A stretch of 64,000 bases of DNA from Lysobacter panacisoli (GCF_009765165.1 NZ_VLNU01000001.1:124001-188000); one strand, 5' to 3'; positions 21,824 through 35,543 are shown, numbered from the stretch's first letter. The notes: generated from the letters alone by a model not told the origin. Made by a program: numbers and translations.

Positions 21824-24003
21824 CAACTCCGCCGCGTCAGACGCCAGCAGCGGTGGATGCGCGCGTCGCGCTCGAAGTCCGGCGGGATCGTGCGCGGCGT
21901 GATCTCCTCGCACTGCGCGAACTGCGCGATCGCGTCCTCGTCGATGCGGAAACGACGGAAGTTGTTGGAGAAGTACAGCACGCCGCCATCGGCCAGGCGC
22001 GCCACTGCAGCGCGCAGCAGGCGCACGTGCTGTCCCTGCACGTCGAAGTCCTCGGCGCGCTTGGAATTGGAGAACGTCGGCGGATCGCAGAAGACCAGGT
22101 CGTACTGCTGCGTGTCCGCTTCCAGCCAGGTCAGCGCGTCCGCCTGCACGAGGCGATGGCGCGTGCCGCCGATGCCGTTCTCGCGCAGGTTGTCGGCGCA
22201 CCATTCCAGGTACGTCGCCGACAGGTCGACGGTGGTGGTCAGGCGCGCGCGGCCGACCGCCGCATGCACGGTCGCCGCGCCGGTGTAACCGAACAGGTTG
22301 AGGAATCGCGCGTCCTCGGCCTCGGCGGCGATGCGCAGGCGCATCGGGCGATGATCGAGGAACAGGCCGGTGTCGAGGTAGTCGAAGAGGTTCACGCGCA
22401 GGCGCGCATCGCCTTCACGGACGGTGACCAGCTCGCCGCGCGAATCCATCTGCCCGTACTTGCTGCCGCCCTTGCCGCGCGAGCGCGTCTTCACCGCGAC
22501 CTGCTCGCGCTCGACGCCGAACACCTCGCGCGCAGCGGCGAGCAGTTCGTTGAGGCGGCGACGCTGCACCGCTTCGGGGATTTCCGCCGGCGCGGCGTAT
22601 TCCTGCACGTGCAGGAAGGTGCGCGGGGTCGCTTCGTCGGTGGTGTAGACGTCGATGGCGGCCGCGTACTCGGGCAAGTCGGCGTCGTAGGCGCGGTAGC
22701 AGGTGATGTGCTCGCGCTCGCGCCAGCTCTTGAGCTTGCGCAGGTTCTTGCGCAGTCGGTTGACGACCATCTGCGCGCCTTCCGACAGTGTCGGCGCCTG
22801 TTCGTTGCCATCTTCATCGACACGCTTGCGCTGCGGCGGCGCGACCGGATCGCACACGATCAGCGTGCACTCGATCGCACCGTTGAACAGCTGGTACTTC
22901 TTCTGCGCGCGCAGGCCGGTGGCGAAGGCGAGTTCGGCGTCGCCGCACAGCAGGCTCGCGCGCCATTCCGGCACGGCGCGCTTGAGCGCGTCGCCGAGCG
23001 CGCGGTACAGCGCGGGATCGGCGGACAGGCGTGCGTCATACGGCGGATTGCATACGACCACGCCACGCGCGGGCGTTTCGGCATTCTCGCGATGCAACGC
23101 GTCGGCCTGCAGCGAACGGATGTCGCCGGTCTTCCAGTCGATCAGACCCGCCAGTCCGGCGAGCACGGCGTTGTCCTGCGCGGCGCGGATCGCATGGGGA
23201 TCGGTGTCGCGCCCGAAGAAGGCGGGACGCAGCGCGTTCATGCCGGCGGCTTCGCGCGTGCGCGCGTCGTCGACCAGCGTGTTCCATTGGGCCTCGTCGA
23301 AGCCGCGCCAGCGCGTCGGCGGCGCATGGCCGTGGCGTTGCAGGCCCGGCGCGACATCGGCGGCCATCAGCGCGCCTTCGATCAGCAGCGTGCCGCTGCC
23401 GCACATCGGATCCAGCAGCGCGCCGCCATCGGCGTACACGCGCGGCCATTGGCCACGCATCAGCACCGCCGCGGCGAGGTTCTCCTTCAGCGGCGCCTCG
23501 CCCTGCTTGGTGCGCCAACCGCGACGGTGCATCGGACCGCCGGAAAGGTCGATCGACAACACCGCGCGTCCCTTGCGCAGCACCAGGCTCAGGCGCAGGT
23601 CGGGCGATTCCACGTCCACGTCGGGACGCGCGCCGGTCTTCGCGCGCATCACGTCGACCACGGCGTCCTTGACCCGCTGCGCGGCGTAACGCGCGTGCGT
23701 GATCGCCTCACCGGACACGTGGGCGTCCACGGCGAGCGTGTGGCCGGGTGCGAGATGGTCCGGCCACGCGACTTCGGCGACACCGGCGTAGAGCGCGTTC
23801 TCGTCGGGGCAGTCGAACTCGGCGATCGGCCACAGCACGCGGCTGGCCAGTCGCGACCACAGCACCGCGCGTTGCGCGTCTGCGAGCGTGCCATCGACGT
23901 TCACGCCGGCGACGGCGGCAGTCGCGCGCGCACAGCCCAGCGCCATCAGCTCGTCGGCGAGCAGGTATTCCAGGCCCTTGCCGCAGCTGGCGAAGAACTT
24001 CAT
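21823..24003 (-). CDS. rlmL: Bifunctional 23S rRNA methyltransferase RlmKL (m2G2445/m7G2069)
   Basis: This 726-residue fusion methylates two guanosines of 23S rRNA helix 74. The N-terminal half ([19 protein letters not shown]) has a THUMP domain and the RlmL Rossmann domain with [16 protein letters not shown] and the catalytic NPPY ([11 protein letters not shown]). The C-terminal half is RlmK, with [16 protein letters not shown] and the [12 protein letters not shown] motif. The length matches the family. It follows the alpha/beta hydrolase stop by one base (TGACATG) and overlaps the next gene, so it sits in the middle of an operon. Confidence 0.94.
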   Translation of the reverse strand: MKFFASCGKGLEYLLADELMALGCARATAAVAGVNVDGTLADAQRAVLWSRLASRVLWPIAEFDCPDENALYAGVAEVAWPDHLAPGHTLAVDAHVSGEAITHARYAAQRVKDAVVDVMRAKTGARPDVDVESPDLRLSLVLRKGRAVLSIDLSGGPMHRRGWRTKQGEAPLKENLAAAVLMRGQWPRVYADGGALLDPMCGSGTLLIEGALMAADVAPGLQRHGHAPPTRWRGFDEAQWNTLVDDARTREAAGMNALRPAFFGRDTDPHAIRAAQDNAVLAGLAGLIDWKTGDIRSLQADALHRENAETPARGVVVCNPPYDARLSADPALYRALGDALKRAVPEWRASLLCGDAELAFATGLRAQKKYQLFNGAIECTLIVCDPVAPPQRKRVDEDGNEQAPTLSEGAQMVVNRLRKNLRKLKSWREREHITCYRAYDADLPEYAAAIDVYTTDEATPRTFLHVQEYAAPAEIPEAVQRRRLNELLAAAREVFGVEREQVAVKTRSRGKGGSKYGQMDSRGELVTVREGDARLRVNLFDYLDTGLFLDHRPMRLRIAAEAEDARFLNLFGYTGAATVHAAVGRARLTTTVDLSATYLEWCADNLRENGIGGTRHRLVQADALTWLEADTQQYDLVFCDPPTFSNSKRAEDFDVQGQHVRLLRAAVARLADGGVLYFSNNFRRFRIDEDAIAQFAQCEEITPRTIPPDFERDARIHRCWRLTRRS

Positions 24004-24004
24004 G

Positions 24005-24535
24005 TCAGAGCGCCGACAGCAGCGAAGCGAACGCCTCGGCGCTGGCTTCGACGTGGTTCGACAAGCGATGGCTGTCGTCGACCAGCAACAGGCGCGCACT
24101 GCGTGCGTACGACCACGCAACGACTTCGGCGGCGGGGATCAGTTCGTCGTTCCAGCCGTGGATGATCGAGGTCGGCACGCGTGCCGCTTCCAGGCGCGGC
24201 GCTTCGCCCATACGCACCGGCGGCGCCATCAGGAACAGGCCGAGCGTCGGCACCTGCAACGACACCAGTCCGGAGATGTAAGCGCCGAGGCTGGAACCGG
24301 CCAGCACCACCGGTCCACGCGTCGCCGCATCCTGCGCCAGCGCGAGCAGGCGTGCGACACGCGCGTGCACGTCGCCGACTTCGCTCACCTCGCGTTTCGC
24401 GTCGAGGTCGGTGTAGTCCGGGCGCTCGTGCGACCAGCCCAGGCGCTGCGCGACATCGGCCAGCGCCGTGACCTTGGTGGCGTCCGGGCCGCTCTCGAAG
24501 CCGTGTGAAAGAATGCAGTGTCCGCGCGTGCTCAT
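24005..24535 (-). CDS. Small alpha/beta-hydrolase (YqiA/RBBP9-like esterase)
   Basis: This 176-residue cytoplasmic serine hydrolase has the nucleophile elbow GSSLGAY, an acid residue in HGWNDELIP and a histidine in DDSHRLSN, which completes a catalytic triad. [16 protein letters not shown] carries the oxyanion-hole glycine. The size matches compact YqiA/RBBP9-type esterases. The ATG at 24535 has AGGA upstream. It lies between the MOSC gene (31-base gap) and rlmKL (1-base gap). The substrate is unknown. Confidence 0.8.
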   Translation of the reverse strand: MSTRGHCILSHGFESGPDATKVTALADVAQRLGWSHERPDYTDLDAKREVSEVGDVHARVARLLALAQDAATRGPVVLAGSSLGAYISGLVSLQVPTLGLFLMAPPVRMGEAPRLEAARVPTSIIHGWNDELIPAAEVVAWSYARSARLLLVDDSHRLSNHVEASAEAFASLLSAL

Positions 24536-24566
24536 GGATTTCCTGGTGTTCTGAACGACGACGACG

Positions 24567-25067
24567 TCAGTCCGCGATGGCGACGACGGTGTCGCCACGA
24601 CGGATCGTGCCGCCTTCGATGATGCGTGCGCACAGGCCGCCGTGGCCGCGCATCGCGTTGTAGCCGCCCGCGCCGAGCGCGGCTTCCATGCGCGAGCACG
24701 GATCGCAGTCGTCGGTGCCTTCCAGCAGCACTTCACCGATGCGGAAGCGGCGTCCCTTCAGCGCGACCAGCGGAATGCCGGAGACCACGAGGTTGCGTCG
24801 CAGCGTGGCCGGTCGCACTTCGTCGTGGCCGGACAGCGCGGCGATCACGGGCAGGTGTTCGGCCTGGATCAGGGTCACGCCGCGCTTGCCGCTGCCGCCG
24901 CTGTAGCGATCCCCGGCCAGGCCGCCGCCGGATTCGGCGACGACTTCATCGACCTCGTCCATGACGACATCACGCTTCGGGCGCAGGCCGATCCAGTCCA
25001 CGCGACCGGCGCGCGGCAGCGTGGCCATCAGTTTGCCGAGCTCGGAGTCGGCGGGAGGCAGTTTCAT
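24567..25067 (-). CDS. MOSC domain-containing protein
   Basis: This 166-residue stand-alone MOSC domain contains AGDRYSGGSGKRGVTLIQAEHL, the RRNLVVSGIPLVALKGRRFRIG block and the conserved cysteine region TDDCDPCSRME. MOSC proteins bind sulfur or molybdenum cofactor and some detoxify N-hydroxylated compounds. The single domain resembles YiiM-like or C-terminal MOSC modules. The start at 25067 is preferred; an in-frame ATG at 25079 is possible. It is the first gene of the operon running to 21215. Confidence 0.82.
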   Translation of the reverse strand: MKLPPADSELGKLMATLPRAGRVDWIGLRPKRDVVMDEVDEVVAESGGGLAGDRYSGGSGKRGVTLIQAEHLPVIAALSGHDEVRPATLRRNLVVSGIPLVALKGRRFRIGEVLLEGTDDCDPCSRMEAALGAGGYNAMRGHGGLCARIIEGGTIRRGDTVVAIAD

Positions 25068-25150
25068 GGGCGATTCCATGCGGGTCGGACCGTGCGGCAT
25101 CGGCGCGGCCGGGGATGACGTCCCGGCGCGGCGCGGCTCGGGAGGGGCGA

Positions 25151-25741
25151 ATGGTAGCATCCGGCCCCATGCTGCCCGACCCGCCGGCCCCGCCCATCGC
25201 CTTCGAGCCCCTGCCCTACCAGGGCCGTCTCGATCCTCGCGACACGGGCGACATCGACATGATCGTCGTCCACTGCACCGAGCTGCCCGACCTGCCGATG
25301 GCGCGCCGGTTCGGCGAAGAAGTCCTGTACGAAGGCTCGCAGACCGGCAACAGCGGCCATTACTACGTGGACCGCGACGGCAGCGTCCACCAGTACGTCG
25401 CGATCGAGCGCATCGCCCACCACGTGCGCGGCTATAACGCGCGTGCGATCGGCGTCGAGCTGGTGAATCGCGGTCGCTATCCCGACTGGCTGGCGGCTTC
25501 GCACCAGGCGATGGATGAGCCCTACACGCCGGCGCAGATCGACGCGCTGATCGCGCTCGTGCGGCAACTGCAGGCGCAACTGCCCTCGCTGCGGTTCATC
25601 GCAGGGCACGAGGACCTGGACACCACCGAAGTCGCGGCCACCGACGATCCCGACGTGAAGGTGCGACGCAAGCGCGATCCGGGTCCGCGCTTCCCGTGGG
25701 CGCACGTGATGTCGCGCGTGCCGTTGCAGCGGATGATCTGA
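25151..25741 (+). CDS. N-acetylmuramoyl-L-alanine amidase, AmpD-like (Amidase_2)
   Basis: This 196-residue Zn amidase cleaves the muramyl-L-alanine bond. Zn ligands and motifs visible are IVVHCTE, IAHHVRGYNARAIGVELVNRG and the late FIAGHEDLD, with RKRDPGPRFPW near the C-terminus as in AmpD. There is no signal peptide, so it probably acts in cytoplasmic muropeptide recycling. GGAGG five bases before the ATG at 25151 decides the start; 25169 is an alternative. It is convergent with rsfS. Confidence 0.83.
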   Translation: MVASGPMLPDPPAPPIAFEPLPYQGRLDPRDTGDIDMIVVHCTELPDLPMARRFGEEVLYEGSQTGNSGHYYVDRDGSVHQYVAIERIAHHVRGYNARAIGVELVNRGRYPDWLAASHQAMDEPYTPAQIDALIALVRQLQAQLPSLRFIAGHEDLDTTEVAATDDPDVKVRRKRDPGPRFPWAHVMSRVPLQRMI

Positions 25742-25756
25742 GTCCCAGAAACGAAA

Positions 25757-25776
25757 ACGGCGCCCGCAGGCGCCGT
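25757..25776 (-). terminator. Terminator of the leuS-rsfS operon
   Basis: The stem ACGGCGCC (25757-25764) pairs with GGCGCCGT (25769-25776) over a CGCA loop. On the minus strand it is followed by TTTTCGTTT, consistent with rho-independent termination after rsfS. Confidence 0.75.
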
Positions 25777-25795
25777 CGTCGGTCCGGGCGTGCCG

Positions 25796-26227
25796 TTACC
25801 TGCGCCCTTCGGCGCGGGTCTCGATTTCTTCGTCTTCCTCCATGTCCGGCGGCTGGTCGCCGACCGTCCACAGGCGTTCGAGCGCGTAGAACTCGCGCAC
25901 GCGCGGCAGCATGACGTGGACCACCACGTCGCCCAGGTCGACCAGCACCCATTCGGCCTCGCGCTCGCCTTCCACGCCCAGCGGCTGGACGTCGAGCTTC
26001 TTGGCGAACTTCACCACTTCGTCCGCGATGGATTTCACGTGGCGCGTGGAAGTGCCCGAGGCGATCACCATGTAGTCGGTGACGCTGCTCTTGCCTCGCA
26101 CATCGATCTCGATGACATCACGGGCCTTGAGTTCCTCGACTGCCGCATGCACGGTCTTCAGCATGGCGTCCACCGGCGGCGGCGGGTTGGGCAGGCGGGT
26201 CTTGATGACTTGCGCTTCGGTACTCAA
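25796..26227 (-). CDS. rsfS: Ribosome silencing factor RsfS
   Basis: This 143-residue protein binds ribosomal protein L14 and blocks subunit joining when nutrients are short. Family motifs seen are [55 protein letters not shown] and [10 protein letters not shown]. An acidic tail (MEEDEEIE) follows. The N-terminus [19 protein letters not shown] matches xanthomonad homologues only if translation begins at TTG (26227); the first ATG at 26164 would remove 21 residues. It lies 40 bases after nadD. Confidence 0.92.
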   Translation of the reverse strand: MSTEAQVIKTRLPNPPPPVDAMLKTVHAAVEELKARDVIEIDVRGKSSVTDYMVIASGTSTRHVKSIADEVVKFAKKLDVQPLGVEGEREAEWVLVDLGDVVVHVMLPRVREFYALERLWTVGDQPPDMEEDEEIETRAEGRR

Positions 26228-26267
26228 GGGTCGTTGGCTCTCGTGAAGACTCTGGTTTCGATGCCGA

Positions 26268-26945
26268 TTATAACGAAGCCGGCGTGACGCCCCGGACGCG
26301 ATAGAGCCCGTGGCGGCGGATGTATTCGGCGACGGCCGCCGGAACCCCGTCCTGCCACGGTTCACCGCCCGCGATGCGGCGACGCAGGTCCGTTGAGGAC
26401 TCCGGGCGCTCGCGCGCGAGCGGGAACACGGCGAATCCCCCCGCGGGCGCTCCATTCAGCTCGGCGGCCGTGAGGCGGCGCGGGCCGATCTCGGCTTCGA
26501 CCTCGGGCGCATGCGCGGCCACGGAGACCGGATCCAGCGACGAGCCCGGCCGGGCGACCGCCAGCACGTGGGCGTGGTCGAACAGCTCGCGCCAGCGATG
26601 CCAGGTGTGCAGCTGCAGCAGCGAATCGCCGCCGAGCATCCACACGATGGGCACGTCCGGGCCGAGTTCGGCACGCAGTTCGGCCAGCGTGTCGGCGGTG
26701 TACGACGGGCCCTCTCGACCGAGTTCGCGACGATCGACCTTGAGTCCTGGCTCACCGGCGACGGCGAGATCGAGCATGCGCGCGCGCATCAGGGCGTCGG
26801 CGTGGATCGTGTCCTTGTGCGGCGGATCGGCCGCGGGCACCAGGAACACCCGCGCGTCGAGCGCGTCGCGCACTTCGCGCGCTACCGCGAGGTGGCCGGC
26901 ATGCACCGGATCGAAGGTCCCGCCGTAGTACACGCGCAATGCCAT
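26268..26945 (-). CDS. nadD: Nicotinate-nucleotide adenylyltransferase NadD
   Basis: This 225-residue enzyme adenylates nicotinate mononucleotide to deamido-NAD in NAD synthesis. The nucleotidyltransferase motif [12 protein letters not shown] is at residues 8-19, the PPHK substrate motif near residue 41, and SSTDLRRRI (the ISSTxIR-type motif) near the C-terminus. The length is normal. It begins 13 bases after holA and precedes rsfS, the common gammaproteobacterial arrangement. Confidence 0.96.
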   Translation of the reverse strand: MALRVYYGGTFDPVHAGHLAVAREVRDALDARVFLVPAADPPHKDTIHADALMRARMLDLAVAGEPGLKVDRRELGREGPSYTADTLAELRAELGPDVPIVWMLGGDSLLQLHTWHRWRELFDHAHVLAVARPGSSLDPVSVAAHAPEVEAEIGPRRLTAAELNGAPAGGFAVFPLARERPESSTDLRRRIAGGEPWQDGVPAAVAEYIRRHGLYRVRGVTPASL

Positions 26946-26958
26946 CGCGCCTCCGCGC

Positions 26959-28011
26959 TCAACCGGTCAGCAATCGCGTCGCGCGCGGTTCGGCCACCGC
27001 CAGCAGCAGGCGTTCGAGCGCCACCCACGCGTCGGCGGGCTCCTCACCGATGCGCATGCGTCCCTTGGCGATGCGGTCGACGCGACCGGCCTCGGACACG
27101 AGCGCATCCCAGCGCGGCGCGGCGTGGCGCGCCAGCGCGCGGCGGTACATGGGCTGCTTGGAATCCCAGATGCGCTGCGCCTTGAACTCGGAGGCGAGAT
27201 TGCCGCCGCGTTCCTGCACGCGGGCGAGCGCGGCGGCGCGCTGCAGTTCCATCACGACCATGCCGAGCAGGCCCGGCACGGCCTCGCCTTCGGCACGCAG
27301 GCCGGCGAGCATGCGCGATACCTGCGCGCCCTGCCCGTTCATCGCCGCGTCGACGAGGCGGAACACGTCGAAACGCGCCGCATCGGCGACGAGTTCGGTC
27401 ATGCGTTCGCGATCGAGCGTCTGTCCGTCCGAAAGCAGCGCGAGCTTGTCGATTTCCTGCGCCGCGGCCAGCAAATTGCCTTCGACGCGATCGGCCAGGC
27501 TCTGCACCGCTTCGTGGTCGGCACGCAGTCCGCGCGCACGCAGGCGGCGTTCGATCCAGTCCGGCAGTTCGTGCGGCTTGATCGCCCACGCGACGGCGAC
27601 CTGGCCGATGCGGGCGATGGCCTCGCTCCACTTGCCGCCGTGCTGGCGGCTCCAGTCGCCTGCCGTCACCAGCAGCGCGACGTCGCCGGGCGGATCGGAA
27701 CAGAAATCGATGATGACCTCCGAACCTTCCTTGCCCGGCTTGCCACTGGGCAGGCGCACTTCGACCAGGCGCCGACTGGCGAACAGGCTCGGCGCGCGGA
27801 AGCTCGCCGACAACGCGTTCCAGTCGGGCTCGCGCTGGTTGCCTTCGGCCTCGAACACCTCGCGCTCGGCGAAGCCCTGCTTGCGCGCGGCGGCGCGCAC
27901 TGCATCGGCCGCTTCGAGCACGCGCAGCGGTTCCGGACCGGCGATCAGGTAGGCCGGACGCAGCGGCCCGCTCTCGAGCTGCGCGACGAGTTGCTCGGGT
28001 TTCAGTTCCAT
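26959..28011 (-). CDS. holA: DNA polymerase III subunit delta HolA
   Basis: This 350-residue protein is the delta wrench of the clamp loader, which opens the beta sliding clamp. The N-terminus MELKPEQLVAQLESGPLRPAYLIAGPEPLRVLE, the ASFRAPSLFASRRLVEVRLP block and the GNLLAAAQEIDKLALL segment are characteristic. The family lacks a functional ATPase site, as here. It begins 22 bases after lptE and is followed by nadD, consistent with one transcript. Confidence 0.95.
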   Translation of the reverse strand: MELKPEQLVAQLESGPLRPAYLIAGPEPLRVLEAADAVRAAARKQGFAEREVFEAEGNQREPDWNALSASFRAPSLFASRRLVEVRLPSGKPGKEGSEVIIDFCSDPPGDVALLVTAGDWSRQHGGKWSEAIARIGQVAVAWAIKPHELPDWIERRLRARGLRADHEAVQSLADRVEGNLLAAAQEIDKLALLSDGQTLDRERMTELVADAARFDVFRLVDAAMNGQGAQVSRMLAGLRAEGEAVPGLLGMVVMELQRAAALARVQERGGNLASEFKAQRIWDSKQPMYRRALARHAAPRWDALVSEAGRVDRIAKGRMRIGEEPADAWVALERLLLAVAEPRATRLLTG

Positions 28012-28033
28012 CGGCGTGGATCGCGACGCGCCG

Positions 28034-28630
28034 TCAGCGCGGCGTGTCGCTCGACGCGGCGGGCTCGACCGGCGCGGCAGGAGCGGCCGTCGTCGCCGGT
28101 GCGGCGGTGTTCGCGGTATCGAAGGTGCGGCGCGCGACGGCGTCGAGGCGACGCAGGATCGAGGCCACCATTTCGCGGCGCAGTTCGGTCTGCAGGATTT
28201 CGCGCTCGCCCTCGGTACCGATCGACTGCACCGGGTTGGACACGTAATCGCGCGCCAGCTCGATGGTCTGGCGCGGCACCGGCGTGGTGCCGTCGGGGCG
28301 ACGCAGTTCGAACGTCACCGCGTAGCGCAGCGAGAACTCCTGCGCGCGGCCGAGTTCGTCGAGGCTGATCGGGCGATCGCCCCACTGCTCGGAGAGCAGG
28401 TCGAGCACGGTGGCATCGACGGTCTGCTCGGTCGCCGCGGGGGCGCCGGCGCGGGTCAGCGCCTGCGACAGCGACTCGGCCAGCGGGCTGTAACGGTCCA
28501 CCGACACCACGCGCACCGCGCCGAGGTCCGGCGGCAGCACGAGCGCATTGCGAAGGTGGAAACCGCAGGCCGTCAGGGCCAGCACGAGGGCGACGGGAAC
28601 CGCGCGCGTGAGCAGGGTGCGAAAGGTCAT
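28034..28630 (-). CDS. lptE: LPS-assembly lipoprotein LptE
   Basis: This 198-residue outer-membrane lipoprotein is the plug of the LptD translocon that inserts lipopolysaccharide. The lipoprotein signal ends in LTACGFHLR, the classic LptE start (GFHLR directly after the lipid cysteine). The body shows LPPDLGAVRVVS and DRPISLDELGRAQEFSLRYAV. It carries an unusually long Ala/Pro/Thr-rich C-terminal tail of about 30 residues, probably disordered. leuS lies upstream, but a repeat-rich gap of 320 bases separates them. Confidence 0.92.
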   Translation of the reverse strand: MTFRTLLTRAVPVALVLALTACGFHLRNALVLPPDLGAVRVVSVDRYSPLAESLSQALTRAGAPAATEQTVDATVLDLLSEQWGDRPISLDELGRAQEFSLRYAVTFELRRPDGTTPVPRQTIELARDYVSNPVQSIGTEGEREILQTELRREMVASILRRLDAVARRTFDTANTAAPATTAAPAAPVEPAASSDTPR

Positions 28631-28950
28631 GCGCGCAGTCTGGACGAGGCGTTGGCGCCCATCAATAGCGGAAGTGTCAACGCCGTTCAGCGATGGGGAA
28701 GGCATGCGCCCTGACCTCTCGCCTCTCTCCGCTGCGGAGCGGCTTTGCGCGGGCGGCTCGGACCTTGTCGTTCGTCATCCCCGCGAAGGCGGGGTCTTTT
28801 GGGCCGCCGAAGGGCGGCACTATCCAATCCGCCGCACGATTCCGGCATCCGCAGAGCGTGATCCGCTCAACCGTGGATACCCGCCTTCGCGGGGACGACG
28901 GCTTGGGCTCTTCGCGGATGACGGCCTCGGACACGCGCTCCAGCGACGGC
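28631..28950. repeat. REP-like inverted repeat element between leuS and lptE
   Basis: This 320-base gap holds no credible gene. Two arms face each other: CCCCGC-GAAG-GCGGGG in a CGTCAT context (28773-28795), and the near reverse complement at 28879-28900 (20 of 22 positions match). Each arm is itself a hairpin, with about 80 bases between them. A further CGCTGCGGAGCGG-type hairpin lies near 28729. CGTCATCCCCGCGAAGGCGGG units are typical of dispersed REP/MITE-like repeats in Proteobacteria. Confidence 0.65.
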
Positions 28951-31824
<2,874 letters not shown>

Positions 31825-31864
31825 TCAATCCGGCGCTCCAGGGGACGATCAACGGGAGTCTTGC

Positions 31865-33193
<1,329 letters not shown>

Positions 33194-33247
33194 TCGCTTC
33201 GAGGCGTCGCGGCCATCGTGGCCGCGGCGCCTGCTCCGACCGCATGT

Positions 33248-33838
33248 TCAACGCATGCGCGAGGCCAGCACCACGCAGGCCAGCCACACCAGCAACACCA
33301 GCCGCTGTGCAAGCGGCCCGGCCAACCACGCCGTGGGCAGCGCATTCAACGACACGACCAGCACGCCGGCGACGATGAACACCATGCCGGCGCGCCGCCA
33401 GTTCGCGCGCACGCCCCATCCGAGCAGCAGCGCGCCCGGCACGAATGCCAGCCACCACAACATCCACGCCGTCGCGTGGCGCTGGCTCAGCGCGCCGTCG
33501 AGGTCGTTCGGGTCCAATGGCCACAGTCCCTGCGCGGCGAACGCCAGCGCGGAGGTCGCCAGCATCCACGCGCCGACCCCGGCCATGCGACCGTCCGGCG
33601 AGCGCATGCGCAACCGCACGAACGTCCATGCGGCGAGCAGGCCCGGCACGACGAAGCCAAGCACGTTGAACGCGGAGGCGTTCGGCACGCCATGCGCGCC
33701 GAGCAGGCCCGGTGGGTGCTGCACGTGCGAAAACGCCGGCAAGGCCGCGGCAAAACCCAGCAGCGCCAGCAGCGCACAGGCCGCCGCGATCCAGCCGGCA
33801 TGACGATCGAGGAGCTGCAGCGCGGGATCCGTCTTCAT
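33248..33838 (-). CDS. DUF998 family integral membrane protein
   Basis: This 196-residue protein is predicted to span the membrane about six times. It shows the DUF998 features: a first helix pair separated by a loop, NVLGFVVPGLLAAW, then LWPLDPN on an extracytoplasmic loop and paired helices to the end. No function is established for the family. It is convergent with the amidohydrolase and divergent from the CnoX gene. Confidence 0.7.
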   Translation of the reverse strand: MKTDPALQLLDRHAGWIAAACALLALLGFAAALPAFSHVQHPPGLLGAHGVPNASAFNVLGFVVPGLLAAWTFVRLRMRSPDGRMAGVGAWMLATSALAFAAQGLWPLDPNDLDGALSQRHATAWMLWWLAFVPGALLLGWGVRANWRRAGMVFIVAGVLVVSLNALPTAWLAGPLAQRLVLLVWLACVVLASRMR

Positions 33839-33931
33839 CGCATCATGCTAGCGTGACCGGCCTTTTCGCGTGCTTGCCAAGCACGCTCCCCGTCCCCATC
33901 TCCAGCGCACCGACGAACGAGTTCCCCGCCG

Positions 33932-34804
33932 ATGACCGCCCAGACCGCCGCCCCCGCCCACGTCTTCGACGCCACCACCAACACCTTCGAAACCGAAGTG
34001 CTGCAGAAGTCCATGCAGACGCCGGTGCTGATCGATTTCTGGGCCGAGTGGTGCGGTCCGTGCAAGACGCTCGGGCCGATCCTCGAAAAGATCGCCGCCG
34101 ACTACAACGGCGCGTTCCGCCTGGCCAAGATCGACGTCGACAAGGAACCGCAGCTGGCCGGTGCGTTCCAGGTGCGTTCGATCCCGACCGTGTTCCTGGT
34201 CAAGGACGGTCAGCTGGTCGACGGTTTCCCGGGCGCGCTGCCGGAAGGCCAGATCCGCGAATTCCTCAAGCACCACGGCATCGAGCCGGCCGCGAACGAG
34301 CCCGAGGCCGAGGCGGCCCCGCCCGCACCGCTGGATCCGCATGCCGAAGTCGTGCGCCTGCGCCACGAAACGGCCGAAGCGCCCGAGAACGCCGAGCTCA
34401 AACTCGATCTCGCCCTGGCCCTGCTGCGCACCGGCGCGGTGCAGGAAGCCGAGCAGCTGCTCGACGGCCTGCCCGCGAACCTCGCCACCGACGACCGCGC
34501 GCGCAATGCCCGCGCGCGCCTGGACTTCGCGGCGCTGCTCAAGGACGCGCCGGCGCCGGACGTGCTGGAGGCCGCGATCGCCAGCAACCCGGGCGACCTG
34601 CGCGCCCGCCACCTGCTCGGCGCACTGCGCCTGGTCGATGGCGACGCCGAAGCCGGGCTGGAACAGTTCCTCGAAATGCTGCGGCTGGACCGCAACTTCG
34701 AGGACGGCCTGCCGCGCAAGGCTCTGATCGACGCCTTCCGCGTGATCGACGATGAGGATCTCGTCAGCCGCTACCGCCGCCGGATGTCCTCGCTGCTGTT
34801 CTGA
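33932..34804 (+). CDS. cnoX: Thioredoxin-TPR co-chaperone CnoX/YbbN
   Basis: This 290-residue cytoplasmic protein has an N-terminal thioredoxin domain (residues 10-115) and a C-terminal TPR-like region ending in DLVSRYRRRMSSLLF, diagnostic of CnoX/YbbN. CnoX protects clients from oxidation and hands them to GroEL. The active site here is WCGPC (Cys41, Cys44), whereas the E. coli protein lacks the CxxC pair, so this one should also reduce disulfides. A linker rich in Glu, Ala and Pro separates the domains. Confidence 0.9.
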   Translation: MTAQTAAPAHVFDATTNTFETEVLQKSMQTPVLIDFWAEWCGPCKTLGPILEKIAADYNGAFRLAKIDVDKEPQLAGAFQVRSIPTVFLVKDGQLVDGFPGALPEGQIREFLKHHGIEPAANEPEAEAAPPAPLDPHAEVVRLRHETAEAPENAELKLDLALALLRTGAVQEAEQLLDGLPANLATDDRARNARARLDFAALLKDAPAPDVLEAAIASNPGDLRARHLLGALRLVDGDAEAGLEQFLEMLRLDRNFEDGLPRKALIDAFRVIDDEDLVSRYRRRMSSLLF

Positions 34805-34826
34805 TCGCGCGGCCGCAAGGCCAACC

Positions 34827-34848
34827 CGGGGCGGCAACGGCCGCCCCG
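34827..34848 (+). terminator. Hairpin downstream of cnoX
   Basis: CGGGGCGGC (34827-34835) pairs perfectly with GCCGCCCCG (34840-34848) around an AACG loop. The T tail is poor (CTTCC), so this may be a weak terminator or a pause site. Confidence 0.4.
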
Positions 34849-34908
34849 CTTCCGCAATACGCATCCGTATGGCAGGCTGGCGCCCCCCTCACCCGCCTCC
34901 TGCCCTGC

Positions 34909-35394
34909 ATGAAAGCCAGCGTCCTGCGTCGCGGCCTGAACCTCTGGCCGCCGTTCCTGTTCAGCGGCATCCACGTCGCCACCATCACCGACGACTACCG
35001 GCACGCGCACGTCGAGCTGCGCATGCGCCCCTGGAACCGCAACTACGTCGGCACCCATTTCGGCGGCAGCCTGTTCGCCATGACCGACCCGTTCTGGATG
35101 CTGCTCACCATGAAGTCGCTGGGCGGCGAGTACTGGGTCTGGGACAAGGCCGGCGAGATCGAATTCGTCAAACCCGGACGCGGCACCGTGCATGCCGATT
35201 TCCGCCTCGGCGAGGACGTACTGGACGAACTTCGCGCCGCCACCGCCGGTGGCGAGAAAGCGCTGCGATGGTTCGATACCGATGTCATCGATGCCTCCGG
35301 CGAAGTCGTCGCACGCGTGCGCAAGCAGCTCTACGTGCGCCGCAAACCCGCGCATCGCGAGACGGACGGCAACGGCAAAAACGGCCAAAACTGA
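34909..35394 (+). CDS. DUF4442 hotdog-fold protein
   Basis: This 161-residue protein looks like a thioesterase-type single hotdog domain of the DUF4442/YiiD_C class. It begins with LNLWPPFLFSGIHVATI, followed by MRPWNRNYVGTHFGGSLFAMTDPFWMLL, the helix region that would bind a CoA ester. No catalytic residue can be proven from sequence. Its C-terminal tail is short, polar and Asn/Gly-rich. Family members are uncharacterised. Confidence 0.75.
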   Translation: MKASVLRRGLNLWPPFLFSGIHVATITDDYRHAHVELRMRPWNRNYVGTHFGGSLFAMTDPFWMLLTMKSLGGEYWVWDKAGEIEFVKPGRGTVHADFRLGEDVLDELRAATAGGEKALRWFDTDVIDASGEVVARVRKQLYVRRKPAHRETDGNGKNGQN

Positions 35395-35543
35395 CGGGAA
35401 ATCGCCAGCTTCTGGACAAAAACTGACACTGCGCGTCATCACGCTAAACGAACGCACCCACGCACATCGTGGATGTGATGGGCACGTCGTGAGGTTTCCT
35501 CTCACTCGGCGTATGCTCCTGCTTCGCGACAGGGGGCGCCGCG

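Noticed and set aside
35395..35543. Repeated AAAACTGAC motif upstream of the kinase as an operator
   Set aside because: One copy lies inside the end of the preceding gene and the spacing fits no known regulator; evidence is too weak.
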